64,000 nucleotides of DNA, from positions 1-64,000 of the forward strand of contig NZ_BCPR01000016.1 in assembly GCF_016586165.1 (NCBI RefSeq), written 5' to 3'. Position 1 is the stretch's first letter, and each line of letters begins with the position of its first letter. The translations under genes and the position numbers were made by a program. Of the stretch, positions 1 through 9,307 are shown piece after piece. This stretch comes from Dyella sp. EPa41 (GTDB lineage: Bacteria > Pseudomonadota > Gammaproteobacteria > Xanthomonadales > Rhodanobacteraceae). The notes below the pieces were generated by a model. That model saw only the letters and a program-made list of their open reading frames with translations, had not been told where the DNA came from and did no database searches.

Positions 1-4
1 TCAT

Positions 5-310
5 TTCTACCTCGAACGAAGCCGCTACACCGCAACGCGTCCTAACGAAGAGGACTTAAAGCCACTTCGCTGAGCCGTGATGAAGCCTATGGGCCGCCAC
101 GCACTTTCCCCCTCTCCCCTCCGGGGAGAGGGCTGGGGTGAGGGGCGGGGCTCGCGAAGTTCCTTCCTACCTATGTAGGAGCGCACCCAGTGCGCGACCA
201 CGACGCCAGGCCGCCACCTCGGTACGCAGTTATCGCCAGATCCGCCCGCAACGACCCGACCGCTGAAACATTCCGCATCCCTGCGGTCGCGCACTGGGTG
301 CGCTCCTACA
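5..310. repeat. Left copy of a long composite intergenic repeat
   Basis: This gene-free stretch holds a composite element that recurs in the same orientation at 25746-26073. In order it contains a block ending in AGGACTTAAAGCCACTTCGC, a GC palindrome (CCCTCTCCCC/GGGGAGAGGG, about 111-131) and an inverted REP pair. The two copies match closely over their first 130 bases. This copy lacks the 44-bp palindrome present in the other, so it looks like the empty site. Apparent reading frames here are Pro/Arg-rich and follow the repeat, so I do not call a gene. The element may extend beyond the left edge. Confidence 0.8.
174..310. repeat. Inverted REP pair
   Basis: The left arm (174-198) reads GGAGCGCACCCAGTGCGCGA and the right arm (285-310) is its reverse complement, so the pair can fold into a long hairpin. 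The same arms recur about ten times in the window. Both arms here are the CCAGT/ACTGG variant. Confidence 0.85.
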
Positions 311-346
311 ATGACGCGCGGCGCACCACTCGACGCAGACCCACCT

Positions 347-487
347 TGTGGGAGCGCACCCTGTGCGCGACCGCACCGCCGGGGCGTCACCTCGGTTTCC
401 GATGGTCGCCGGGCGCCGCGGATATTCGCGACGGCCCCCATGCGGCCAGCATTCGATCCGCAGGCGCGCACGGGGTGGGTTCCCGCA
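347..487. repeat. REP arm with a decayed mate
   Basis: The arm at 347-372 is the CCTGT variant of the REP family. A degraded inverted partner is visible at about 461-487 (CGCGCACGGGGTGGGTTCCC), suggesting an old pair whose right arm has drifted. The remainder of 1-506 shows no gene. Confidence 0.6.
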
Positions 488-506
488 GCGGAAGAGTTCG
501 GTTTGA

Positions 507-1661
507 TCAGGCGAAGGTATCGAGCAACCCGATCGCCTTGATCACCGGCGCGGCGACCGCGGCGATGCCGCCTTCCTGCGGCGTGTCGTCGGCGGCGCCA
601 TTGGTGCCGGACGACGACGCGCCCTGCCCGCTTTCTTGGCCGCGCCCGCCCTGCCCCACTTCCGCATGGCCGAGCGAAAGGCCGTGGTGCGCCAGCAAGG
701 TGTCGAGCTGGCCAAGTGTCTGCTGCACGGCGTGCACCGCCTGCGGGTGCTGGGCGATGAAACTGACGTCGACGTGGTCCTGCTTCACGCTGACCTTCAC
801 GTCGAGCGGCCCGAGGTCTTCGGGGTGCAGGCGGATGCGCGCCTCCTTGACGTCCTGCCCGCCCAGCCAGGCGACCTGCTGCCCCAGCTCCTGCGCGAAC
901 GCCGGCGTGCCGACGCTGGACTGCATGGTGAGCACATGCGCGGCCGGCGCGGCCGCGGCCGCCGGCTGTGGCAACGGCGAGGTCATCAGCGAGTTCAGCG
1001 CATCCAACGGATGGCTGTGATCGTTGGACGCCGACGGGGACGCCTGGTCGGCGCCGGTGTTCTTGGCCATCGCCGCCAGTGCGTCGGCAAAACTCGTGGC
1101 GGTTTCTTCGCTGTCGTCGGCGGCAGCGGATGTCGTCTCCGTTGCATCGCCCTTGGTCGCGCCGACGTCCTTCGAATCGAGCAGGTCGTCCGCGTCCGGC
1201 TGCAGGCCCGGCATCGCGGCTTGCTGGTTCGCGATGGCCTGCATGCCCGCGGGCAGTGTGGCGGCGGGCGGCGATGCCACCGCGTCGCCCTGCGTCGCGG
1301 CATCGGATCCGGGCGTGGCCGTGGGCTGCGCGGGCATGCTCTGCCCCAGCAATGCCAGCATGGCGGTGGCGGGATCGGGCGTGGCCGTCGTCGCGGTGGC
1401 GTCGTCCTTGCCGGCCTTGTCCTGCGGATCGGCGGCGTGATGGTCCGTGCGGGAATCCGTGGCGGCAGGCCTGGCGTCGCGGCCGGACGGCGCCTGCTGC
1501 GAGGAAGAGGCCTGCTGCTGTTGCTGGCGCGCCTGCAGCAGCGGCTTGCGGAAATCGCTGCGTGGGGCGTTGCCCGTCGCCTCGTGCGACGACGAAGCAT
1601 GGCTGGTGGTGGCATTTGCGGCCACGGCCGTAGTCACGGACAGCACGGCGGCAGAGGTCAT
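507..1661 (-). CDS. fliK: Flagellar hook-length control protein FliK
   Basis: FliK measures hook length and switches the flagellar export gate from hook to filament substrates. The 384-residue product has the usual two-part layout. A long Ala/Gln/Ser/Thr-rich ruler region occupies residues 1-240. The conserved C-terminal Flg_hook domain spans about 255-335 and includes LHPEDLGPLDV (278-288). The final 45 residues are Gly/Ser-rich. It is the last gene seen of a minus-strand series fliE-F-G-H-I-J-K, 25 bases after fliJ. Its downstream side is the repeat-rich left edge, so any fliL operon lies outside the window. Low-complexity N-termini are normal for FliK, so identity rests on the C-terminal domain and gene order. 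Confidence 0.93.
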   Translation of the reverse strand: MTSAAVLSVTTAVAANATTSHASSSHEATGNAPRSDFRKPLLQARQQQQQASSSQQAPSGRDARPAATDSRTDHHAADPQDKAGKDDATATTATPDPATAMLALLGQSMPAQPTATPGSDAATQGDAVASPPAATLPAGMQAIANQQAAMPGLQPDADDLLDSKDVGATKGDATETTSAAADDSEETATSFADALAAMAKNTGADQASPSASNDHSHPLDALNSLMTSPLPQPAAAAAPAAHVLTMQSSVGTPAFAQELGQQVAWLGGQDVKEARIRLHPEDLGPLDVKVSVKQDHVDVSFIAQHPQAVHAVQQTLGQLDTLLAHHGLSLGHAEVGQGGRGQESGQGASSSGTNGAADDTPQEGGIAAVAAPVIKAIGLLDTFA

Positions 1662-1686
1662 GGTGCGATCTCCAGATAGTGGCGGC

Positions 1687-2124
1687 TCATCGACGGGCGT
1701 CCCCGGGCGGGCGCCGGTATTGCATGCGTTCGTCGATCTCGGCCTGCTCGCGCCGTTCCTCGACCTTGCGTTCCTGCTCGCGGTAGCGGTCGATCACGCT
1801 GCCCAGTGCCTGTTCGCGGGCATGCGCATCGCGCCACTGGACGCGGACGTGTTCGAGCTGGCGCTGCTGGCGCGCCACTTCGTTGACCTGCTGTGCGATG
1901 ACGCTGTCGATGCGCTCGACGAACTGGCGACGGTTGAGCAAGGCGCTCACGGTAACGCCGCCGCCCGTCTCGGCGTACTCCTCGCGATAGCGGCGCAGTT
2001 CGGCCAGCTGTGCCTCGGCCTTGGCCAGGCGCTGCTGCTGTTCGGCCAGTTTCTGCATGGCCGCTTCCTGGCGGTCATGCGCCAGGTCGGCCGCCGGCTG
2101 CAGGCGATTGGCGCGTGACTTCAC
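1687..2124 (-). CDS. fliJ: Flagellar export chaperone/stalk protein FliJ
   Basis: FliJ is the small coiled-coil stalk of the flagellar type III export ATPase. It links FliI to the FlhA gate. The 145-residue product is almost entirely charged helix rich in Gln, Arg and Glu, with heptad-like spacing throughout and no membrane segment. This fits the family length of about 147 residues. Its ATG overlaps the fliI stop by four bases, indicating translational coupling. Sequence conservation in FliJ is weak, so the call depends mainly on size, coiled-coil character and position between fliI and fliK. Confidence 0.9.
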   Translation of the reverse strand: MKSRANRLQPAADLAHDRQEAAMQKLAEQQQRLAKAEAQLAELRRYREEYAETGGGVTVSALLNRRQFVERIDSVIAQQVNEVARQQRQLEHVRVQWRDAHAREQALGSVIDRYREQERKVEERREQAEIDERMQYRRPPGDARR

Positions 2125-3485
2125 GGCGTACCCCCGGCGGTGAGTTGCTCAAGCATGGCGATCGCGTCGGACAACGTGGTGGGCGCGTCCACTTCCTGCT
2201 GCAGGAAGTCGCGCAACCTGGGCCACATCGCGATGGCGTGGTCCACCTGCGGGTCGGAGCCCTTCTGGTAGGCGCCGACCGCGATCAGGTCGCGTTGCTG
2301 GCGATAGGCCGAATACACCTGGCGGAAGCGCTGCGCCGCGCGCATGTGCTCGCGCCGGACCACGGCGGGCATCACGCGGCTGATCGACGCTTCGATATCG
2401 ATGGCGGGGTAATGCCCCGCCTCGGCCAGATCGCGCGAGAGCACGATATGGCCGTCCAGGATGGCGCGCGCCGCGTCCGCGATGGGGTCGTGGCGATAGT
2501 CGTCGCCTTCGGCCAGCACGGTATAGAACGCCGTAATCGAACCGCGGCCTTCGGCATCGTTGCCGGCGCGTTCCACCAGTGCGGGCAGCATGGCGAACAC
2601 CGACGGCGGGTAACCCTTGGTGGCCGGAGGCTCGCCGATGGCGAGGGCGATCTCGCGCTGCGCCTGGGCATAGCGGGTGATCGAATCCATCAGCAGCAAC
2701 ACGCGCTGGCCGCGATCGCGGAACCATTCGGCGATGGCCGTCGCGTACTGCGCGCCGCGCAGGCGCTTGAGCGGCGGCGCATCGGCCGGCGCGGCGACGA
2801 TCACCGAGCGCGCGCGGCCTTCGGGGCCCAGCGTGTGCTCGACGAATTCCTTCACTTCGCGGCCGCGTTCGCCGATCAGTCCCACTACCACCACGTCGGC
2901 ATCGGTGTAGCGGGTCATCATGCCCAGCAGCGTCGATTTGCCGACGCCGGAACCGGCGAACAGGCCGATACGCTGGCCACGGCCCACGCTGAGCAATGCA
3001 TTGATGGCGCGCACGCCGGTGTCCAGCGGCGTATCGATCGGCTTGCGCGACATCGGGTTGATCGGCTCGCGCTTGAGGCCCGCATGTTCGTCGACGTCGA
3101 GCGGGCCCATGCCGTCGAGCGGCAGGCCGTCGGCGCCGACCACGCGCCCGAGCAGGGCCGTACCGACCGGCAAGCCGCTGGTATGCGCGCAGGGCCGCAC
3201 GCGCGCGTTGGGCAGCACGCCGTGCATTTCGGTCACGGGCATCAGCAGCAGGCGTTCGTCGGCGAAGCCCACCACTTCGGTATCCAGTTCACTGCCATCG
3301 GCCGTGGTGACCATGCAACGCGCGCCGAGCGGCGCTTCGCAGCCTTCGGCCTCCAGCGTGAGACCGACCACGCGGCGCAGGCGCCCTTCCACGGTAAGCG
3401 TATGCGCGCCCTGGGCACGCATGCGCCGGCGCGCCAGCCGTTCCTGCCAAAGCGCGGTGCGCGTCTGGCCGGACGCCGCCTTCAC
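2121..3485 (-). CDS. fliI: Flagellum-specific export ATPase FliI
   Basis: FliI is the cytoplasmic ATPase that helps deliver rod, hook and filament subunits to the flagellar export gate. It resembles the F1 beta subunit. The 454-residue product has the Walker A loop [12 protein letters not shown] at 174-185, a Walker B strand [14 protein letters not shown] from 261 and a conserved [14 protein letters not shown] segment near 287. Length and motif order are typical. It overlaps fliH upstream and fliJ downstream by four bases each, so the H-I-J export complex is translated as a coupled unit. Confidence 0.98.
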   Translation of the reverse strand: MKAASGQTRTALWQERLARRRMRAQGAHTLTVEGRLRRVVGLTLEAEGCEAPLGARCMVTTADGSELDTEVVGFADERLLLMPVTEMHGVLPNARVRPCAHTSGLPVGTALLGRVVGADGLPLDGMGPLDVDEHAGLKREPINPMSRKPIDTPLDTGVRAINALLSVGRGQRIGLFAGSGVGKSTLLGMMTRYTDADVVVVGLIGERGREVKEFVEHTLGPEGRARSVIVAAPADAPPLKRLRGAQYATAIAEWFRDRGQRVLLLMDSITRYAQAQREIALAIGEPPATKGYPPSVFAMLPALVERAGNDAEGRGSITAFYTVLAEGDDYRHDPIADAARAILDGHIVLSRDLAEAGHYPAIDIEASISRVMPAVVRREHMRAAQRFRQVYSAYRQQRDLIAVGAYQKGSDPQVDHAIAMWPRLRDFLQQEVDAPTTLSDAIAMLEQLTAGGTP

Positions 3486-4129
3486 CCGCGCACCTCATCG
3501 GCGTCGGCATCGAGATCTTCGGCCTCGGCGCCGAGCACGGCATCGACCACGGCGGCGAGCCGTGTTTCCAACCGCGCATCGAGGCGCGAGCGTTCGGTTT
3601 CGAGCATGCAGTCACCGCGCTGCAGCGCGGGATCGGCCACCAGTTGCCAGTTTTCCTCGGCCACGCCGAGCGTGCGCAGCAGCGAGAGATCTTCCGCATG
3701 CAGGCGCACGCGCAGGTTGCCCGAGGCCGCCGGCAGCGCCAGCGCGGCCTGGCGCACGGCTTCCACCACCAGGTCGGGCGAGGTGCGCAGTTCATGCGAC
3801 AGCACCTGGCGCGCGACGGTCATGGCCAGGCGCGCCAGTTCCAGCTCCACCAGTTCGTCCAAGGCACACAGGGGACGCGCGGCGGATTCCAGCAGCGCAT
3901 CGAGCTTGGCCATGCGCGAATTCATCAGGTCACGCGCCGCAGCCATGCCTTCGGCATGTCCGGCCGCATAGCCTTCCTCGCGCGCCTGTTGCTCCAACGC
4001 TTCCAGGTCGCGCACGGTCGGCTGGATCACCGGTTCGGCCGGCGCGGACTCGACGACGGGCTCGCCCATTTCCGGCGGAAGCCAGCGTTCGAACTGCACG
4101 AGGTTGTCGCGGTTCGAGAGCCTATTCAT
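3482..4129 (-). CDS. fliH: Flagellar assembly protein FliH
   Basis: FliH dimerises and holds the FliI ATPase near the C-ring, regulating its activity. The 215-residue product begins with a short N-terminal tail containing [10 protein letters not shown]. It continues through a long Glu/Ala-rich helix at about 45-110 ([20 protein letters not shown]) and ends in the conserved C-terminal domain that binds FliI. Alanine/Glu coiled helices with spaced Gly residues are a family signature. The start ATG overlaps the fliG stop and the stop overlaps fliI, keeping stoichiometric partners in one transcript. Confidence 0.95.
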   Translation of the reverse strand: MNRLSNRDNLVQFERWLPPEMGEPVVESAPAEPVIQPTVRDLEALEQQAREEGYAAGHAEGMAAARDLMNSRMAKLDALLESAARPLCALDELVELELARLAMTVARQVLSHELRTSPDLVVEAVRQAALALPAASGNLRVRLHAEDLSLLRTLGVAEENWQLVADPALQRGDCMLETERSRLDARLETRLAAVVDAVLGAEAEDLDADADEVRG

Positions 4130-5136
4130 GCGACCAGCTCGTCACCCGTACCGGAAAGATTGATCTGGCCCGAATCGGCCAGCTTGCGCGCGATGCCCAG
4201 CACTTCCTTCTGCGCCGCGTCGACTTCGCTGAGGCGAACGGGGCCCGATACTTCGAGGTCGTCGCGCAGCATGTCGGCCGCGCGCTTGGACATGTTGGCG
4301 AAGATCTTCTCGCGCACGCCGGGTTCGGCGCCCTTGAGCGCGGTGACCAGGCGGGCGGTGGGCACTTCGCGCAACAGCGTCTGCATGCTGCGGTCGTCCA
4401 GGTCGCCCAGGTCTTCGAACACGAACATCAGTTCTTCGATGCGGCCACTGAGGCCCGCGTCATGGGTGCGGATGGCGGCCATCAGCTCGTTCTCGCGCGT
4501 GGTTTCCATCGCGTTGAGGATGTTGGCCGCCGCCTTGAGGCCGCCCACGGTGGCGGACTTGAGCTTCTTGGTGTTGCCGGAGAACTGGCGTTCCATGATC
4601 TCGTCGAGCTCGTTGAGCGCATGTGGCTGCACGCCGTCGAGCGTGGCGATGCGCATCACCGCGTCGCTGCGCGTGCGCGGCGGCAGGTAGCCGATCACTT
4701 CGGCCGCCTGGTCGGGCTCCAGGTGCGCCAGCACCAGCGCGATGATCTGCGGGTGCTCCTGGCTGATCATCTCGGCGATGGCGCGGCTTTCCATCCACTT
4801 GAGCGACTCCAGGCCCTTGCTGGAACGGCCGAGCAGGATGCGGTCGATCAGGCCGCCAGCCTTGCTCTCGCCCAGTGCGTTGACCAGGATCTTGCGGATG
4901 TATTCCTCGGTGCCCACGCCCAGCGAGGTGTGGCGGCCCATGTCGTCGTTGAGACGGGAAAGCACCAGCTCCACCTGCTCGCGCGATACGTTGGTAAGGC
5001 TGGCCATGGCCGTGCCCACCGCCTGGACATCGCGCGCGCTGAGGTGCTTGAGCACCTCGGCGGCGTCCTGTTCGCCCAGCGTGAGCAACAGAATGGCGGC
5101 GCGCTGCGCACCGGTAATGGGTGTCTCTGCCTTCAT
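4126..5136 (-). CDS. fliG: Flagellar motor switch protein FliG
   Basis: FliG forms the torque-generating rim of the C-ring, contacting the MS ring through its N-terminus and the stators through its C-terminus. The 336-residue product shows the middle-domain EHPQ motif (127-130), which binds FliM, and the charged C-terminal torque helix near 280-300 (GAEPGVREKIFANMSKRAAD). Family length is about 331. A 132-bp gap separates it from fliF, unlike the overlapping genes that follow. I see no strong promoter there, so read-through from the fliE promoter is most likely. Confidence 0.98.
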   Translation of the reverse strand: MKAETPITGAQRAAILLLTLGEQDAAEVLKHLSARDVQAVGTAMASLTNVSREQVELVLSRLNDDMGRHTSLGVGTEEYIRKILVNALGESKAGGLIDRILLGRSSKGLESLKWMESRAIAEMISQEHPQIIALVLAHLEPDQAAEVIGYLPPRTRSDAVMRIATLDGVQPHALNELDEIMERQFSGNTKKLKSATVGGLKAAANILNAMETTRENELMAAIRTHDAGLSGRIEELMFVFEDLGDLDDRSMQTLLREVPTARLVTALKGAEPGVREKIFANMSKRAADMLRDDLEVSGPVRLSEVDAAQKEVLGIARKLADSGQINLSGTGDELVA

Positions 5137-5268
5137 GATTCAATCCGCCCGAATGGCTGCACGCGCGGGCGCATCACGGATGCACCGGTTGCGCGTGCCT
5201 GTCCCCGCGATATCGGCTGCGCGCGACGATTCCGAAGCGCCGGGCGAACGGATGGGCTTGCCGTATGC

Positions 5269-6978
5269 TTAGCCGCCATCTTCGCCCACCCAGCTCTTGA
5301 CCACCTGCGCCACCTGCTTGGGGTTCTCGCTCACCATGCGGCGCGCCAGGCCGATGCGCTGCTCGTAGGCCATGGCCGGCGCGATGCCGTTGTTGAGGCG
5401 CGCCAGTTCGTCGACGTCTTCCTTGTCGTCGATACGCACCGAAATGGTTGGCGGCACCTGTTCCTTCGCCACCGCGAGGGCCTTGCCCGGCGCCGGACTG
5501 CGCGTGAGTCCACGCAGCAGCGGGCGCAGCAGTCCAAACGCCACCAGCAGCGCCACCAGGATGCCCGCGCCCTGCTTGATCAGGTCGAGCATGCCGGGGC
5601 GCTCCCAGAACGCCAGCGGCGGCTGCGAGGTGTCGCCCGTCGTGTCCTGGTGGAACGGCTGGTTGATGACGCTGACGCTGTCGCCGCGCGTTTCGTTGTA
5701 GCCCACCGCGTTGCGGGTCAGCGTGGTGAGGTGCTCCAGTTCCTGCGGCGTGAACGGCACGCTCTTGTTGCCGCCCTTGTCGCCGGCCACCGTCTTGTTG
5801 TCGACCACCACCGCCACGGTCAGGCGCGCCAGGCGACCCGCCGGATCGCTGACATGGCTGATGGTGCGATCGAGTTCGTAGTTGCGCGTGGCGCTGCTGG
5901 AATTCTCCGACGGGCCGGCCGCCTGGGCCGTCGTCGCGGCCGCGCCCTTGCCCGCCGCGCCCTTGCCGGCATTCGGCTGTGCCGCGGTGGGCTGCGCGAC
6001 GGTGTTGGGCGGCTGGTTGCTCAGCGCGCCCGGCACACCGCCATCGGTTGCATTGCCGGTGCGCGACTGGCTGTTGGTCTGCTCGCTACGCAGCGCCGGA
6101 TGGTCGTGGCCGTAGGTCTCCGTGGCCTTCTCGGTCTCGCTGAAGTCGAGGTCCGCATAGACCTGCGCGCGAACCTTGCCCGGGCCGACCAGCGGCGTGA
6201 GCAGTTCTTCGATGCGCTGCGCGTAGGTGTTCTCCAGGCGCGTGGCCAGGCGCAGGCGCGTATCGCCGATGGCGCTGGCGCTGCCCGGATCGGTCGTGGT
6301 GAGCAACTGGCCCTGCTGGTCGACCACCGACACCTGCTTGGGATCGAGATTGGGCACGCTCGACGCCACCAGGTGCACGATCGCCGCCACCTGGCTCGCA
6401 TCGAGCTGGCGACCCGGATACAGCGTCACCAGCACCGAGGCGCTGGCTTCATGGTTGTCGCGAATGAAGGCCGACGGCTTGGGCAAGGCCAGATGCACGC
6501 GTGCGGCGCGTACCGACTGCAGGCCCGCGATGGTGTTGCCCAGGTCGGTTTCCAGCATCTGCTGGTAGCGCGTGCGCTCGGCGAGGTCGCTCATGCCGAA
6601 CGGCGAATCGGCGCCGGGCACCGCGGTCGCGCTGGCGCTGCCTTGCGGCAAGCCTTGCGAAGCGAGCTTCAGGCGGATCGCCGCGAGATCGGACGCGGGC
6701 ACCATGATCGAACTACCGTCCGCGCTCAGCGTGAACGGCGTATTGGAAGCCTGCAGCGCCTGCGTGACGGCGGCAGCGTCCTTCTGCTCCAGCCCTGTAT
6801 ACAGCAGGCTGTAATTGGGACCGCGCGACCACAGCACCACCGCGACGCCCAGCGCCACGGCGGCCGCCACGCCGAACAACAGCAAGAGCTGCCGCGTTGC
6901 CGGCGTACGTGCGAGCTGCTTGAGGTCCAGGCGAGAACCGGCCTTGTCGTCGGTGGTCGCGAGGGCGTTATCGGCCAT
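5269..6978 (-). CDS. fliF: Flagellar MS-ring protein FliF
   Basis: FliF builds the MS ring in the inner membrane and is the platform for flagellar assembly. The 569-residue product has a cytoplasmic N-tail, a first membrane helix near 33-52 (LLLLFGVAAAVALGVAVVLW), periplasmic ring-building domains, an Ala/Asn-rich linker around 310-350 and a second membrane helix near 463-482. The C-terminal cytoplasmic tail ends in the FliG-binding segment (VVKSWVGEDGG). Length and topology are typical. It follows fliE by 30 bases. Confidence 0.98.
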   Translation of the reverse strand: MADNALATTDDKAGSRLDLKQLARTPATRQLLLLFGVAAAVALGVAVVLWSRGPNYSLLYTGLEQKDAAAVTQALQASNTPFTLSADGSSIMVPASDLAAIRLKLASQGLPQGSASATAVPGADSPFGMSDLAERTRYQQMLETDLGNTIAGLQSVRAARVHLALPKPSAFIRDNHEASASVLVTLYPGRQLDASQVAAIVHLVASSVPNLDPKQVSVVDQQGQLLTTTDPGSASAIGDTRLRLATRLENTYAQRIEELLTPLVGPGKVRAQVYADLDFSETEKATETYGHDHPALRSEQTNSQSRTGNATDGGVPGALSNQPPNTVAQPTAAQPNAGKGAAGKGAAATTAQAAGPSENSSSATRNYELDRTISHVSDPAGRLARLTVAVVVDNKTVAGDKGGNKSVPFTPQELEHLTTLTRNAVGYNETRGDSVSVINQPFHQDTTGDTSQPPLAFWERPGMLDLIKQGAGILVALLVAFGLLRPLLRGLTRSPAPGKALAVAKEQVPPTISVRIDDKEDVDELARLNNGIAPAMAYEQRIGLARRMVSENPKQVAQVVKSWVGEDGG

Positions 6979-7008
6979 GGAAGGGGCTCGTGCGCGTCAG
7001 AGAGCCGG

Positions 7009-7332
7009 TCAGACCGGCATGTTCATGATGTTGTTGTAGGCATCGACCAGCTTGTTGCGCACCTGCGCGAGCGTGTTCAACGAGAGATCGGCCTTCTGGA
7101 CGGCCACCATCGTGCGGCCGAGGTCGGCGCCGGCATCGCCGCGCTCGAAACCGAGGGCGAGTCGCCCCGCATCGGTCTGCGCGTCGGCCACCGAAGCGAT
7201 GGACTGCTTCAGCAGGCTCGAGAAATCCGCCTGGCCGGGCTTGGCCGCGGTGAACGCCTGTTCGGCTGGCTTCACCTGCGAAGACATCTGGCGCATTTGC
7301 GACAGCAGGTTGTTGACGTCGATCTGGCTCAT
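7009..7332 (-). CDS. fliE: Flagellar hook-basal body complex protein FliE
   Basis: FliE is the first rod-side protein exported. It joins the MS ring to the rod. The start is set at the ATG giving MSQIDVNNLLSQM, yielding 107 residues, the usual size; the open frame continues upstream but is not FliE-like there. The C-terminal half (TMVAVQKADLSLNTLAQVRN) is the conserved FliE signature. A sigma-54 promoter lies 40 bases upstream, making this the first gene of the fliEFGHIJK operon. Confidence 0.97.
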   Translation of the reverse strand: MSQIDVNNLLSQMRQMSSQVKPAEQAFTAAKPGQADFSSLLKQSIASVADAQTDAGRLALGFERGDAGADLGRTMVAVQKADLSLNTLAQVRNKLVDAYNNIMNMPV

Positions 7333-7371
7333 GTCGGAATTCCAACGCGTGACGATGTTCTGGTGTGTAGA

Positions 7372-7387
7372 AGCACGATGCGTGCCA
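7372..7387 (-). promoter_or_regulatory. Sigma-54 promoter of the fliE operon
   Basis: On the minus strand the sequence reads TGGCAC-N5-GTGCT, giving the GG and GC dinucleotides at -24/-12 with correct spacing. It lies 40 bases before the fliE ATG and downstream of fleQ, its likely activator. The -12 element is slightly off consensus (GTGC for TTGC). Confidence 0.75.
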
Positions 7388-7413
7388 CCGTATTTTTTCG
7401 CCCCGATGTCCCC

Positions 7414-7496
7414 TGTAGGAGCGCACCCAGTGCGCGACCGCAGCGATTCGACGTCACCGCTTCGCCGGCTTTTCGCGCACTGGGTGCGCTCCTGCA
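7414..7496. repeat. Inverted REP pair between fleQ and fliE
   Basis: Two inverted REP arms (7414-7439 and 7473-7496), both of the CCAGT/ACTGG variant, enclose about 33 bases. They lie between the end of fleQ and the fliE promoter. A transcript of the region could form a stable hairpin, so the pair could separate fleQ transcription from the fli operon. Confidence 0.8.
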
Positions 7497-7519
7497 AACC
7501 CCGAAAAACCAGGGAAAAA

Positions 7520-8971
7520 TCAGGCCTGCAAACTCGGCTGCAAGCCATACTTGCGCAGCTTCTCCACCAGCGTGGTGCGTTGCATGCGCAACAGCTTCGC
7601 CGCATGCGCCACCACGCCGCCGGTCACGTCAAGCGCTTGACGGATGAGGCCCACCTCGATGTCGGCCAGGTGATCCTTAAGGTCCAGGCCGCCTTCGGGC
7701 AGCATCACCAGCGAATCGGTCGGCACCACGGCCATCGGCTCGGACATCACGCTGGACTGGCCGGTCATCAGCGACAGCAGCGCGGTGCCGCGCACTTCCT
7801 CGATCACCTGCTGGCCGCGGTACTTTTCCGGCAGGTCGCTCACGCGCACTTCGGCGTGGGGGTAAAGGATGGACAGGCGCTCCACCAGGTTGCACAGCTC
7901 ACGCACGTTGCCCGGCCAGCCATAGCCGTGCAGCGCATGCATGGCGCCGGCGCTGAAGCGCACGTTGGCCAGGCCGCGGCGCGAGAGGCGCTGGTTGAAC
8001 TCGGCCACCAGCTCCGGCAGGTCTTCCAGGTGCTCGCGCAGCGAGGGCATCTCCAGCGGAAACACGCTGAGGCGGTAATAGAGGTCTTCGCGGAAGTGGC
8101 CGTTGGCGATCGCGGCTTCGAGGTTGCGATGCGTGGCGGCGATGATGCGCACGTCGCAGCGCTGCGTGCGATTGCTGCCCACGCGCTCGAACACGCGCTC
8201 CTGCAGCACGCGCAGCAGCTTCACCTGCATCGGCAGGCTCATGTCGCCGATTTCGTCGAGGAACAGCGTGCCGCCCTCGGCCAGCTCGAAGCGGCCCTTG
8301 CGGGTGGCGATGGCGCCGGTGAAAGCGCCCTTCTCGTGACCGAAGAGTTCGCTTTCGAGCAGTTCGGCCGGAATGGCGCCGCAGTTGATCGCCACGAACG
8401 GCTTGTCGCGTCGCGAGGAGCAATCATGGATGGCGCGGGCCACCATTTCCTTGCCGGTGCCGGATTCGCCCAGCACCAGCACGCTGGAATCGAACGGCGC
8501 CACCTGGCGCACCAGTGCATTCACGCGGCTCATCGGACCCGAGCTGCCGACCAGGCGAAGCTCCGGGCGACGGCTCGGCGCGGTGGCCTGGTGGCCACGC
8601 AGCGCTTCGGTCAACTGTTCGTAGCGCAACGGGAATTCCACCATGCCGATGCGCGCGCTGAAGGGCGAGGCATCCGTACCCAGGCGCGCCACCCATTCCG
8701 AATCGGCGGCCAGCAGCACCATCGCATGCGCCGCGGCGGCACCGAGCCGGGAGAACTGACGCTCGGCTTCCGCGTCGTCCTTCACCGTGCCCACATACAC
8801 CACGCGCCACGCGTGGGTCGATTCGTCCACCGTTTCGCATTCGTCGCCGCATTGCGGCCGATAACCGAGAAACTCCAGCGCCGATACGACGGACTCCGCC
8901 CTGCGGCGATCGGATTCGATCACCAGTACGTCGAATTTCCCCATGCCTGACTCTCGTGCGTGCTGCTTCAT
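7520..8971 (-). CDS. fleQ: Sigma-54-dependent flagellar master activator FleQ
   Basis: FleQ is the enhancer-binding protein that drives RpoN-dependent flagellar genes and, in related bacteria, senses c-di-GMP. The 483-residue product has a receiver-like FleQ domain (about 12-125), an AAA+ core with Walker A GESGTGKE (168-175), the sigma-54 contact loop GAFTGA (215-220) and Walker B GGTLFLDE (233-240). A Fis-type helix-turn-helix occupies the last 36 residues. The chosen ATG has a GGGGT ribosome site; an internal ATG at codon 10 (8944) is the alternative. Sigma-54 sites before fliE, flgB and the chemoreceptor gene are the expected targets. Confidence 0.95.
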   Translation of the reverse strand: MKQHARESGMGKFDVLVIESDRRRAESVVSALEFLGYRPQCGDECETVDESTHAWRVVYVGTVKDDAEAERQFSRLGAAAAHAMVLLAADSEWVARLGTDASPFSARIGMVEFPLRYEQLTEALRGHQATAPSRRPELRLVGSSGPMSRVNALVRQVAPFDSSVLVLGESGTGKEMVARAIHDCSSRRDKPFVAINCGAIPAELLESELFGHEKGAFTGAIATRKGRFELAEGGTLFLDEIGDMSLPMQVKLLRVLQERVFERVGSNRTQRCDVRIIAATHRNLEAAIANGHFREDLYYRLSVFPLEMPSLREHLEDLPELVAEFNQRLSRRGLANVRFSAGAMHALHGYGWPGNVRELCNLVERLSILYPHAEVRVSDLPEKYRGQQVIEEVRGTALLSLMTGQSSVMSEPMAVVPTDSLVMLPEGGLDLKDHLADIEVGLIRQALDVTGGVVAHAAKLLRMQRTTLVEKLRKYGLQPSLQA

Positions 8972-9307
8972 CGTGGACCCCTAACCCGGACTGCGCTGCT
9001 CGTTGTCGACGGTCCGTCGTCGACTCTCGAACGGGAGGGAGCAAGAAGAAGGCCAGTGCGTAACGAAATGCCGACACTGACTGTCAGGCTCATCTGTCGG
9101 CCTGCGTCACCTATGCGGACATGCGCTGACGCACGCCTCAGGGGTATGCGCCATGTCGCTGAATCCGTTGGATTAAATCGTTCCAATCCGCAGCGCGGGA
9201 AAGTGACCTTGTACGGCAGTCGACTGAGATCGGCGTCAAAGAATTTTCGCGTCGGCTTTTCGTAACGTGATGTCCATCACATAGCCACTCGTGCTGTCGG
9301 CACAGTC
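8972..9307. other. fleQ upstream region, no gene
   Basis: This 336-bp gap separates fleQ from the upstream PilZ-like gene and should hold the fleQ promoter. I find no coding sequence or convincing sigma-54 or sigma-28 site. The clearest motif is a near-perfect CRP/Clp-type palindrome at 9266-9281. In Xanthomonas flagellar clusters, rpoN2 and vemR lie close to fleQ; nothing of either is present here. Confidence 0.6.
9266..9281. promoter_or_regulatory. Candidate CRP/Clp-family operator
   Basis: The minus strand reads TGTGA-TGGACA-TCACG, one base from the TGTGA-N6-TCACA palindrome bound by CRP and by the xanthomonad c-di-GMP-responsive Clp. It lies between the PilZ-like gene and fleQ, about 295 bases before fleQ. 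Binding is inferred from the motif only. Confidence 0.5.

Noticed and set aside
2010-7647. Very long plus-strand frames opposite fliI-fliF, including one of 1575 codons
   Set aside because: They are antisense to conserved flagellar genes, rich in Arg, Pro, Ala and His, and arise from high GC content. No known domains or ribosome sites were seen.
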